Source of the DNA: DATDRQ01 sp035291645
Lineage (GTDB): Bacteria; Chloroflexota; Anaerolineae; Anaerolineales; UBA4823
Assembly (NCBI GenBank): GCA_035291645.1
Contig: DATDRQ010000310.1
Coordinates: forward strand, 1-58,289
Direction: 5' to 3'
Length of the DNA: 58,289 bases
Shown here: piece by piece, positions 51,692-58,184 of the stretch
Layout of the letters: each line of letters begins with the position of its first letter
Position numbering within the stretch: position 1 is the stretch's first letter
Notes under the pieces: model-generated
The model's database searches: none
The model's input: only the letters and a program-made list of their open reading frames with translations
What the model was told of the DNA's origin: nothing
Made by a program: the position numbers and the translations under genes

Positions 51692-51708
51692 ATGTGATCA
51701 TTGTCACT
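51692..51708 (+). promoter_or_regulatory. CRP/FNR-like operator upstream of sdhC2
   Basis: ATGTGATCATTGTCACT matches TGTGA-N6-TCACA at nine of ten positions and shares the 13-base core with the operator in front of icd and lutA. It lies about 43 bases before the predicted start of the sdhC2 promoter. Confidence 0.62.
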
Positions 51709-51728
51709 TTTCTTCGGATGGTGAAAAC

Positions 51729-51737
51729 TGCAATAAT
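51729..51737 (+). promoter_or_regulatory. Extended -10 promoter of sdhC2D2AB
   Basis: TGC followed by AATAAT (51732-51737), predicted start near 51744, leader about 58 bases. This would split the sdh genes into C1D1 and C2D2AB transcription units. Confidence 0.5.
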
Positions 51738-51801
51738 GAAATAGATAAGGTAAACAGGGAGTCCTGTTGGCGTCCTTCCGCTGCGCTATTAAGGAGTGTA
51801 T

Positions 51802-52191
51802 ATGAGCCAAAACCGGCAAGTCAGCGCCCTGACCGGGTTCAAATACCGGGGTGGAAACCCGATGTGGGCCTGGATGCTCCACCGCATCACCGGTCTGGGT
51901 ATGGTCGTGTTCATCAGCCTGCATATCCTCGCCTCTTTCTTCATGCAACAAACCGGTAGCCAGCTGGCAACCTTCATCAACACCCTGTACGAATCCTGGG
52001 TCCTGCAGATATTTGTCGTCTTTTTCGTCGTCTACCACGCCCTGAACGGCCTGCGCATCGCCATCCTGGACCTGTGGCCTCAGTTTATGGTCTATCAGAG
52101 GCAGGCTTTGTGGTTGCAGTTGTTCATCTTTGCACCGGTCTATGGCCTGACGGTGCTCATCTTAATCCAAAACGCCCTGGCGGGCAGTTGA
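51802..52191 (+). CDS. Succinate dehydrogenase cytochrome b subunit, second copy (SdhC2-like)
   Basis: About 129 residues, three membrane helices. MWAWMLHRITGLGMVVFISLHI carries the HRITG motif and FFVVYHALNGLRIAILDLW the second His. AAGGAG lies five bases before ATG 51802; a GTG two codons earlier overlaps the Shine-Dalgarno sequence, so ATG is preferred. Sequence similarity to sdhC1 is clear but far from identical, so the duplication is old. Its own operator and promoter suggest separate control. Confidence 0.87.
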   Translation: MSQNRQVSALTGFKYRGGNPMWAWMLHRITGLGMVVFISLHILASFFMQQTGSQLATFINTLYESWVLQIFVVFFVVYHALNGLRIAILDLWPQFMVYQRQALWLQLFIFAPVYGLTVLILIQNALAGS

Positions 52192-52209
52192 GATGCGGAG
52201 GTTTAGCAG

Positions 52210-52638
52210 ATGAGCTCCAGAACAGTTCAGTCCGGATTTAATTTCGAATACTTCATGTGGATGTTCACCCGCCTCTCCGGCGTTGGGTTGGTGGCGATGG
52301 CGATGATCGGCTTGTTAGGAGCGCTTGTCCTGGGAGCCAGTACTCAGGTCAACCTGCCGACGCTGATGCGCTGGACGTTCTTCCCGAACCCGAACCACGT
52401 CCAAAGCAGCGTCCCGGATGTTGCACTCGGCTGGGCCAACGGTTTTTGGCAGATCATGCAGATCCTGATCGTTTTCTTTGGAGCCACTCATGGTTTCAAC
52501 GGACTGCGGGCAGTCGTCGAGGATTTCGAGGGGAAGTCCGAATGGAAGCCGTTATTGCGAGGATTGATCTTCCTGCTGTGGATCTTCGTGCTGATGATGG
52601 CGCTTTACATTATCCTGGCCCCTGAGGCGCAAGTCTAA
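52210..52638 (+). CDS. Succinate dehydrogenase membrane anchor, second copy (SdhD2-like)
   Basis: 142 residues with three hydrophobic segments. YFMWMFTRLSGVGLVAMAMIG contains the R-x-SG pattern of SdhD, and FFGATHGFNGLRAVVEDFEG the conserved His-Asn-Gly-Leu-Arg. It is the closest anchor to sdhA, and between them lies a strong hairpin (52666-52697). The start lies 18 bases after the sdhC2 stop. Confidence 0.84.
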   Translation: MSSRTVQSGFNFEYFMWMFTRLSGVGLVAMAMIGLLGALVLGASTQVNLPTLMRWTFFPNPNHVQSSVPDVALGWANGFWQIMQILIVFFGATHGFNGLRAVVEDFEGKSEWKPLLRGLIFLLWIFVLMMALYIILAPEAQV

Positions 52639-52665
52639 ACAGACATTAATAATCCGTATATTATA

Positions 52666-52697
52666 ATTGTGGGGCAGGCTTGAACCTGCCCCACAAT
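52666..52697 (+). repeat. Strong hairpin between sdhD2 and sdhA
   Basis: ATTGTGGGGCAGG (52666-52678) pairs perfectly with CCTGCCCCACAAT (52685-52697) over 13 bp with a six-base loop. No T run follows, so it is more likely an mRNA processing or stability element, or a partial attenuator, than a full terminator. Confidence 0.7.
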
Positions 52698-52759
52698 GTT
52701 ATTAAACAGCATTGCCCCTGGTTCAGAAGAGCCTGCGAAGGAGGTCGAAGGATCGCTGC

Positions 52760-54550
52760 ATGAATGTCCATCAGCATGATGTCATCGTGGTTGGGGCCGG
52801 GGGGGCTGGCTTAATGGCTGCACTTTATGCTTCGAAGAGCGCCAACATTGCCGTGCTCAGCAAGCTGTATCCCATGCGCTCACACACCGGCGCCGCCCAG
52901 GGCGGCGTCGGAGCCGCGCTCGGCAACCTCGAAGAGGATCACCCGGAGTGGCACACCTATGACAGCGTCAAAGGCAGCGACTACCTCGGCGATCAGGATG
53001 CGATCGAGTTCATGTGTTTCGAAGCCGTCCAGGCTGTCTACGAACTGGAGCACATGGGCTTACCCTTCTCGCGCACTCCGGATGGGCGCATCGCCCAGCG
53101 ACCCTTCGGAGGACACACCAACAACATCACCGGAAAACCGGTCCGGCGGGCCTGCTACGCGGCTGACCGCACCGGGCACATGATCCTGCAAACACTCTAC
53201 CAGCAGTGTATCAAGAACCGAGTGAGTTTCTTCGACGAATTTCAGGTGCTTGACCTGCTGCTCGTCAACGGGCAGACAGCCGGGGTGGTCGCGATCCAGC
53301 TTTCTACCGGTGAGCTGCATGTTTTTCAATCCAAGGCGGTCATTTTCGCTACCGGCGGTCACGGGCGCATCTGGGAGATCACCTCCAATGCCTATGCTTA
53401 TTCCGGGGATGGGATCGCCATCACGTTACGCCGGGGGATCCCGGCTGAAGATATGGAGTTCTTCCAGTTCCACCCTACCGGCATATTCAAGCTCGGCATC
53501 CTGATCACCGAGGGCGTGCGCGGCGAAGGCGGGGTCCTGGTCAATGACCAGGGTGATCGCTTCATGGAGAAATACGCCCCCAACGTTAAAGACCTGGCCT
53601 CACGCGACGTGATCAGCCGCGCCATGCACCTCGAGATGCAGGCCGGCCGCGGCATCAACGGCAAGCGCTACCTGTACCTGGATGTCCGCCCTGAGACGGT
53701 GAATAAGTATGCCGCCCTGGATGGGCGTAAGCACCCGGACGGTTCACCCTACGTCGTCACCGCCAAGGAGATCCTTTCGAAACTGCCGGACATCGTCGAC
53801 TTCTGCCGGACATACCTGGGCGTCGATCCCGTCTCCCAACCCATGCCGGTCCAGCCGACCGCCCATTATGCCATGGGTGGGATCCCGACCAATAAGTTCG
53901 GGGAGGTCGTGATCGATGAGCACAACACGGTACTCCCAGGCCTGTACGCCGCTGGCGAGGTCGCCTGTGTCTCGGTGCACGGGGCCAACCGCCTCGGCAC
54001 GAACTCGCTGCTCGACCTGCTGGTATTCGGCAAGCATTCCGGACTGCAGGCTGCCGGGTACGTAGCGGGCGCTTCCCTGCAGAAGCTGCCCTCGGATGCC
54101 ACCGATTTCTCCCGCTCCCAGCTGGATGCTTTACTCACTTCAAAGGGAAAAGAACGCCCGAACGAGATCGCCGAAGAAATGAAGAAGACGATGAACGATC
54201 ACGTGGGTGTATTTCGGACAGAGGAGGGCATGCAGACCGCCCTCGAATGCCTGCGTGACCTCAAAGAACGCTTCAAACAAGTGCGTGTGGACGACCATGG
54301 CAAGATCTTCAACACCGACCTGCTAAATGCCTGGGAGCTGGGCAACCTGATCGACCTGGCAGAGGTAACCACCGCAGCGGCGCTGGCCCGCAAGGAAAGC
54401 CGGGGTGCGCACGCCCGTGAGGATTATCCGAAGAGGGACGACGCCAACTGGACCAAGCACAGCCTGGTCTGGGCCAGGGGTGATGGGCTGGAACTGCGCT
54501 ATAAACCCGTCGTTATCACCCATTATCAGCCTAAAGAACGAGTTTACTAG
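52760..54550 (+). CDS. sdhA: Succinate dehydrogenase flavoprotein subunit
   Basis: About 596 residues. VIVVGAGGAGLMAALYAS binds FAD, and MRSHTGAAQGGVGAALGN holds His42 for covalent FAD. HPTGIF, EGVRGEGGVLVN, YLDVRP and PVQPTAHYAMGGIPTN are catalytic and substrate motifs. It oxidises succinate to fumarate on the cytoplasmic side. A longer frame begins at 52712 inside a non-homologous stretch; ATG 52760 has AAGG eight bases upstream. A single sdhAB pair serves two sets of anchors. Confidence 0.95.
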   Translation: MNVHQHDVIVVGAGGAGLMAALYASKSANIAVLSKLYPMRSHTGAAQGGVGAALGNLEEDHPEWHTYDSVKGSDYLGDQDAIEFMCFEAVQAVYELEHMGLPFSRTPDGRIAQRPFGGHTNNITGKPVRRACYAADRTGHMILQTLYQQCIKNRVSFFDEFQVLDLLLVNGQTAGVVAIQLSTGELHVFQSKAVIFATGGHGRIWEITSNAYAYSGDGIAITLRRGIPAEDMEFFQFHPTGIFKLGILITEGVRGEGGVLVNDQGDRFMEKYAPNVKDLASRDVISRAMHLEMQAGRGINGKRYLYLDVRPETVNKYAALDGRKHPDGSPYVVTAKEILSKLPDIVDFCRTYLGVDPVSQPMPVQPTAHYAMGGIPTNKFGEVVIDEHNTVLPGLYAAGEVACVSVHGANRLGTNSLLDLLVFGKHSGLQAAGYVAGASLQKLPSDATDFSRSQLDALLTSKGKERPNEIAEEMKKTMNDHVGVFRTEEGMQTALECLRDLKERFKQVRVDDHGKIFNTDLLNAWELGNLIDLAEVTTAAALARKESRGAHAREDYPKRDDANWTKHSLVWARGDGLELRYKPVVITHYQPKERVY

Positions 54551-54565
54551 ACAGGTTGATTGTAT

Positions 54566-55270
54566 ATGCAAGTAACCTTACGCATCCTTCGCTTCAATCC
54601 TGAAAAGGATGAGAAACCACATTTTGAGAAATATGAGGTCGAAGCAGATCCAACCGATCGCGTCCTTGACCTGTTGGAGCATGTCAAGGGACGGATCGAT
54701 GGGACGCTTTCATTTCGCCGCTCCTGCGCCCATGGGGTGTGCGGTTCCGATGCGATGCGCGTCAACGGACGCAACTACCTGGCCTGCAAGGTCCTGGTTA
54801 AAGACTTAAACTCTTCGAAGATAACCGTCGAACCGATGCTGGGTCTGCGGGTGCTTAAGGACCTGATCGTGGATATGGAGCCGTTCTTCGAGCACTACCG
54901 CTCGGTGTTGCCGTACTTCATTAACGATGAACCCCCGCCCAACCAGGAACGGCTGCAAAGCCCGGAAGAGCGCGAGCGCTTCGACGACACTACCAAATGT
55001 ATCCTGTGCGCCGCCTGCACCACCTCCTGCCCATCCTTTTGGGCGAATGAACGCTACGTCGGGCCGGCCGCCATCGTCACCGCCCACCGCTTTATCTTCG
55101 ACAGCCGGGATACCGCCGCCGCCGAGCGGTTGAATATCCTCAACGACCAGTTCGGAGTTTATCGCTGCCATACCATCTTCAACTGTACCGAGGCCTGCCC
55201 GCGCGATATCCAGGTGACCAAGGCGATCGGTGAGGTGAAGAAAGCCATCGCCACCGGCCGGCTGGATTAG
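54566..55270 (+). CDS. sdhB: Succinate dehydrogenase iron-sulfur subunit
   Basis: About 234 residues. The 2Fe-2S motif is SCAHGVCGSDAMRVNG, with Asp at the third ligand position as in E. coli SdhB, and LAC supplying the last Cys. The 4Fe-4S motif is CILCAACTTSCPSFW and the 3Fe-4S motif CHTIFNCTEACPRDI. It passes electrons from FAD to the anchors. ATG 54566 is preferred over a TTG two codons earlier. The next gene, tRNA-Arg, begins 38 bases after the stop. Confidence 0.95.
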   Translation: MQVTLRILRFNPEKDEKPHFEKYEVEADPTDRVLDLLEHVKGRIDGTLSFRRSCAHGVCGSDAMRVNGRNYLACKVLVKDLNSSKITVEPMLGLRVLKDLIVDMEPFFEHYRSVLPYFINDEPPPNQERLQSPEERERFDDTTKCILCAACTTSCPSFWANERYVGPAAIVTAHRFIFDSRDTAAAERLNILNDQFGVYRCHTIFNCTEACPRDIQVTKAIGEVKKAIATGRLD

Positions 55271-55289
55271 GATACACGAGTTCCCCGTG

Positions 55290-55298
55290 TGCTATAAT
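55290..55298 (+). promoter_or_regulatory. Extended -10 promoter of tRNA-Arg
   Basis: TGC followed by TATAAT (55293-55298) right after the sdhB stop, with no clear -35 box. Predicted start is four or five bases before the mature tRNA. Confidence 0.7.
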
Positions 55299-55308
55299 TT
55301 GGCCGTCC

Positions 55309-55380
55309 GCCCCAATAGCTCAATGGATAGAGCGAGGCTCTCCTAAGGCCGAGATCCGGGTTCGAGTCCCGGTTGGGGCT
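55309..55380 (+). tRNA. tRNA-Arg (anticodon CCT)
   Basis: Acceptor GCCCCAA pairs with TTGGGGC. The D arm is GCTC-AATGGATA-GAGC, the anticodon loop CTCCTAA gives anticodon CCT, and the T arm is CCGGG-TTCGAGT-CCCGG. A weak pair closes the anticodon stem (A-G at its base), and no CCA is encoded. Confidence 0.92.
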
Positions 55381-55432
55381 ATCAAGAAAGGAAAAGTTTC
55401 ACAATTTCTCACCAGAAAAAATCGAATCCCTC

Positions 55433-55504
55433 TTGATTTTTTCTAAAATTTTTGGTATTATTCCGCCGTCAAGCGTCTGGGTGCCCCCCTCACCCAGGCG
55501 TTTG
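55433..55504 (+). other. Promoter-hairpin module A in AT-rich gap
   Basis: TTGATT (55433-55438), 17 bases, TATTAT (55456-55461), then a 35-base hairpin (55470-55504): CAAGCGTCTGGGTG and CACCCAGGCGTTTG around a seven-base C-rich loop. The predicted transcript would begin at the hairpin. The gap 55381-55770 is strikingly AT-rich except for the two hairpins and holds no gene. Confidence 0.55.
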
Positions 55505-55587
55505 ACTATTAACCAGTCGTTTCACAAACTCGATGTATCTTGTATTATTTTAAGTTAGTTTTTAACAACAGATTCGTAAGAATGCTT

Positions 55588-55671
55588 GCGTTCGAATCAA
55601 GAATGTGCTATTATTCGCCTGGCAAGCGTCTGGGTGCCCCCCTCACCCAGGCGTTTGCTATTTTTATTAGG
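55588..55671 (+). other. Promoter-hairpin module B in AT-rich gap
   Basis: TTGCGT (55588-55593), 17 bases, TGC-extended TATTAT (55611-55616), then the identical 35-base hairpin (55625-55659) followed by CTATTTTTATT, which makes this copy a plausible terminator too. It lies 155 bases after copy A. Confidence 0.58.
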
Positions 55672-55770
55672 TTAGTTCTAGTTCCCTCATCTCGGCGAAG
55701 ATTTCTATTTCACGAATTTTCCGGTAAACTTTAAGGTAGCCCCAAACGCGATTTTTCATAGGAGAATCCG

Positions 55771-57039
55771 ATGCCCCTCGACCTGACCCAGATCCGCGCC
55801 CAGTTCCCGGCTCTCAGCCGGGAGGCTATCTTCCTCGATAATCCCGGTGGGACACAAACCGCCCGCCAGTCGATCGACCGCATTGTGGAGTACTTGACCC
55901 ACCACAACGCCAACCACGATGGCGCCTTCGCGACCAGCATTGAATCGGATGCCATCCTCGACGAAGCCCACCAGGCTGTGGCTGATTTCCTCAACACCTC
56001 CCAGCCGCAGGAGATCGTCTTCGGCGCCAACATGACCACCCTGACCCTGCATATCAGCCGCTCCTTGTCTTGCACCTGGAATCCCGGCGACGAGATCGTG
56101 GTCACCCGCCTCGATCACGACGCCAACGTGACCCCCTGGGTTCTGGCGGCTGAAGATCGCGGCTGCCAGGTGCGCCGGGTGGATTTTCACCCGGAAGATG
56201 GCACGCTCGACCTGTCGGATCTTAAGAAGGCGCTGGAGGGAAGGCCGCGCTTGCTGGCAGTCGGCTACGCTTCCAACGCCCTGGGCACGATTAACCCGGT
56301 GGAAGAGATCGTCGAGATGGCGCACGCTACAGGTACCCAAGTTTACATCGACGCAGTCCATTATGCCCCGCACGGGCCAATCGACGTGCAGCGCCTGGAC
56401 TGCGATTTCCTGGTGTGCTCGGCCTATAAGTTCTTCGGCCCTCACGTTGGCATTCTGTATGGCAAGTATGAACTGCTGGACAAACTGCCCGCTTACAAGG
56501 TACGCCCGGCCCCCAACAACCTGCCCGGCAAGTTCGAGACCGGTACACAGAACCACGAGGGCATCGCCGGGGTGCTCGGGGCGATCGAGTACCTGGAATG
56601 GCTGGGCGAGACTTTCGGTGGAGACTACCAGGAGGCATACACCGGCCGGTATGAGGGCCGGCGCTTGCGCCTCAAGCAGGCTATGGCTGCCATCCGGGCC
56701 TACGAGTTTGAGCTCTCGCGCGCCTTGCTGGACGTGCTGGAGGAGACGCCCGGGTTGACCCTATACGGAATCCGTGACCCGCGTCTCCTGGAGCAGCGCG
56801 CCCCAACTTACGCCTTCCGGTTGAAGGGTCTGCACCCGCTGGAAGTCGCCCGGCAGCTCGGCGGCCAGGAGATCTTCGTCTGGGACGGCAATTACTACGC
56901 CCTCTCGGTGACCGAGCGACTGGGGGTGGAGCAGAGCGGCGGCATGGTGCGCGTCGGGCCGGTGCACTACAATACGGTAGAGGAGATCAATAAATTTGGG
57001 GAGATGTTGGGAAAGCTGGCTACCGCAAGTTCAGAATAG
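55771..57039 (+). CDS. Cysteine-desulfurase-like aminotransferase, class V
   Basis: 422 residues, PLP fold type I. AIFLDNPGGTQTARQSIDRI is the usual start, TSIESDAILDEAHQAVADFL and FGANMTTLTLHISRSL lie in the cofactor site, VVTRLDHDANVTPW follows, and the PLP-binding Lys is in CSAYKFFGPHVGILYG. It belongs to the cysteine-desulfurase-like group (TIGR01976-type in my memory), related to SufS/CsdA but not proven to desulfurate. The ATG has AGGAG six bases upstream. A decayed copy of its 3' end lies at 57870, beyond the toxin-antitoxin genes. Confidence 0.85.
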   Translation: MPLDLTQIRAQFPALSREAIFLDNPGGTQTARQSIDRIVEYLTHHNANHDGAFATSIESDAILDEAHQAVADFLNTSQPQEIVFGANMTTLTLHISRSLSCTWNPGDEIVVTRLDHDANVTPWVLAAEDRGCQVRRVDFHPEDGTLDLSDLKKALEGRPRLLAVGYASNALGTINPVEEIVEMAHATGTQVYIDAVHYAPHGPIDVQRLDCDFLVCSAYKFFGPHVGILYGKYELLDKLPAYKVRPAPNNLPGKFETGTQNHEGIAGVLGAIEYLEWLGETFGGDYQEAYTGRYEGRRLRLKQAMAAIRAYEFELSRALLDVLEETPGLTLYGIRDPRLLEQRAPTYAFRLKGLHPLEVARQLGGQEIFVWDGNYYALSVTERLGVEQSGGMVRVGPVHYNTVEEINKFGEMLGKLATASSE

Positions 57040-57043
57040 AGGT

Positions 57044-57484
57044 TTATTCTCCCACCCAAAACACCCAGGACACACCCAACTGGTGAGCGCGGTTCACAAG
57101 GTGTAGGTCGGTCGTCCAAAACGGAACATCGAGTTTCTCTGCTAATGCAAGGTAAAAACCATCATAGGCTTGGTGTTGGGTTAATCGAGTCGACCAGGCG
57201 AATGCTTGTCGGCAAGCTTCCGTATCCGCATCATACAATTCGATGCTTAAACCTAACAGAGCTTCGAGAGCCTCCATTGCTCTTTCTTCAGTAAGAAGCT
57301 TCTTCATGTAAATTTTATGCAGAACAGAGGTTGTTTCGTTCAGCCACAAGCGTGGTGCACATACACTGACTCCCTCTTCTATCCAGCCAGACCAACGCAC
57401 ATCCACCTTCTCAGATAGTGGATCAGCAATCACCTGGAAGACGCCTACCCCGGCGTCAATCACCACGGCTGAGGATCTGATCAT
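57044..57484 (-). CDS. PIN-domain ribonuclease toxin (VapC-like)
   Basis: 146 residues. The acidic PIN residues are Asp10 (AVVIDAGVG), Glu50 (RLWLNETTSVL), Asp108 (AYDGFYLALAE) and Asp126 (WTTDLHLVNRA). It should cleave RNA, often tRNA or rRNA, when freed from its antitoxin. It lies four bases from the convergent aminotransferase gene and overlaps the antitoxin gene by 29 bases, which implies coupled translation. Confidence 0.85.
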   Translation of the reverse strand: MIRSSAVVIDAGVGVFQVIADPLSEKVDVRWSGWIEEGVSVCAPRLWLNETTSVLHKIYMKKLLTEERAMEALEALLGLSIELYDADTEACRQAFAWSTRLTQHQAYDGFYLALAEKLDVPFWTTDLHLVNRAHQLGVSWVFWVGE

Positions 57485-57764
57485 CCCGTTCCTCTCGTAA
57501 TTCAGAGATCAAATCAGGGAAACTCACATCGAGTGGAACGCCTCCATGTTCTCTCATGATAGCCAAACGTACCTGGCGGGTTTTCTCGAGAACCTGTAAG
57601 CGTCGCTGTTTCTCCACGGCAAATAGCCGCTGGCGCTGTTCAATCCCTTCTTGAACGAATTCCCGGGTGAGCTCGGAAATGCTTCGACCTTCGAGCTTGG
57701 CGAGTTGAGCCAGGTTCTTGTGCTGATCGGGATCAAGCAACAGGTGTGTTCTATACTTGCTCAT
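57456..57764 (-). CDS. Ribbon-helix-helix antitoxin (VapB-like)
   Basis: 102 residues. The first 45 residues (RTHLLLDPDQHKNLAQLA, then GRSISELTREFVQEGI) fit a ribbon-helix-helix DNA-binding domain. A long basic helical region follows, and an acidic end (DLISELREERDDQ) would wrap the toxin. It begins 14 bases after the predicted transcription start, and GGAG lies upstream. It probably represses its own promoter through the palindrome in the spacer. Confidence 0.83.
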   Translation of the reverse strand: MSKYRTHLLLDPDQHKNLAQLAKLEGRSISELTREFVQEGIEQRQRLFAVEKQRRLQVLEKTRQVRLAIMREHGGVPLDVSFPDLISELREERDDQILSRGD

Positions 57765-57784
57765 AAGCAGAACTCCTCAAATCA

Positions 57785-57813
57785 ATTATCACATGCACAT
57801 GTGAGTGTGTCAA
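57785..57813 (-). promoter_or_regulatory. Promoter and operator of the toxin-antitoxin genes
   Basis: On the minus strand TTGACA (57813-57808), 17 bases and GATAAT (57790-57785). The spacer holds the near-perfect palindrome CACATGCACATGTG (57790-57803, plus-strand reading), a likely site for the ribbon-helix-helix antitoxin. Confidence 0.78.
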
Positions 57814-57869
57814 GTGCGATTTCCTATTATACTGGCCTTGTGCCAGGTGACTCGTGAAGAACGGGGGGA

Positions 57870-58045
57870 TAAACTCCGGAGACGGCCTGGGGAGATGTAA
57901 GTGTGGCAAGGAAACTATTATGCCTTAACCGTCACCGAACGGCGGCATGGTGCGCGTCGGCCCGGTGCGTTACAACACGGAGGAGGAGATCCACAGGTTC
58001 GGGGAGGCGTTGGGGAAAATCGCACACCTTAAGCTGGCTGAATGA
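57870..58045 (+). pseudogene. Decayed 3' fragment of a cysteine-desulfurase-like aminotransferase
   Basis: The stretch encodes VWQGNYYALTVTER and then, after a frame change, GGMVRVGPVRYNTEEEIHRF, matching VWDGNYYALSVTER and GGMVRVGPVHYNTVEEINKF of the intact gene at 55771. A deletion of 20 bases relative to that gene shifts the frame, and a TAA interrupts the start. Only the last 55 to 60 codons remain. The sequence has diverged at many third positions, so it stems from a paralogue rather than from a recent copy. Confidence 0.85.
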
Positions 58046-58184
58046 TTCTCATGCCAGCCAAGCTCTCATGCGACAAATTCTTGATGTACCGCCAAAGTTG
58101 TTTGCTGATCGTCGGATGATATAATGATCTATATAAGCAGAGCTACAGGCCCGGCTCCAGCGTCTCGTCGATTGACGCGTCCGC

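Noticed and set aside
55470..55504. Hairpin A as an ordinary terminator of tRNA-Arg
   Set aside because: No T run follows the stem (ACTATTAACC), and it lies 90 bases after the tRNA, directly behind a good promoter; still possible as an imperfect terminator.
57903..58124. A 73-codon frame over the aminotransferase remnant
   Set aside because: It is out of frame with the homologous segments and encodes an Arg-rich shadow; the pseudogene explains the sequence.
58061..58180. A small gene before the nucleotidyltransferase (AELQARLQRLVD ending just before its ATG)
   Set aside because: The frame is preceded by a stop with no start codon between; it may be a remnant, but too little is left to call.
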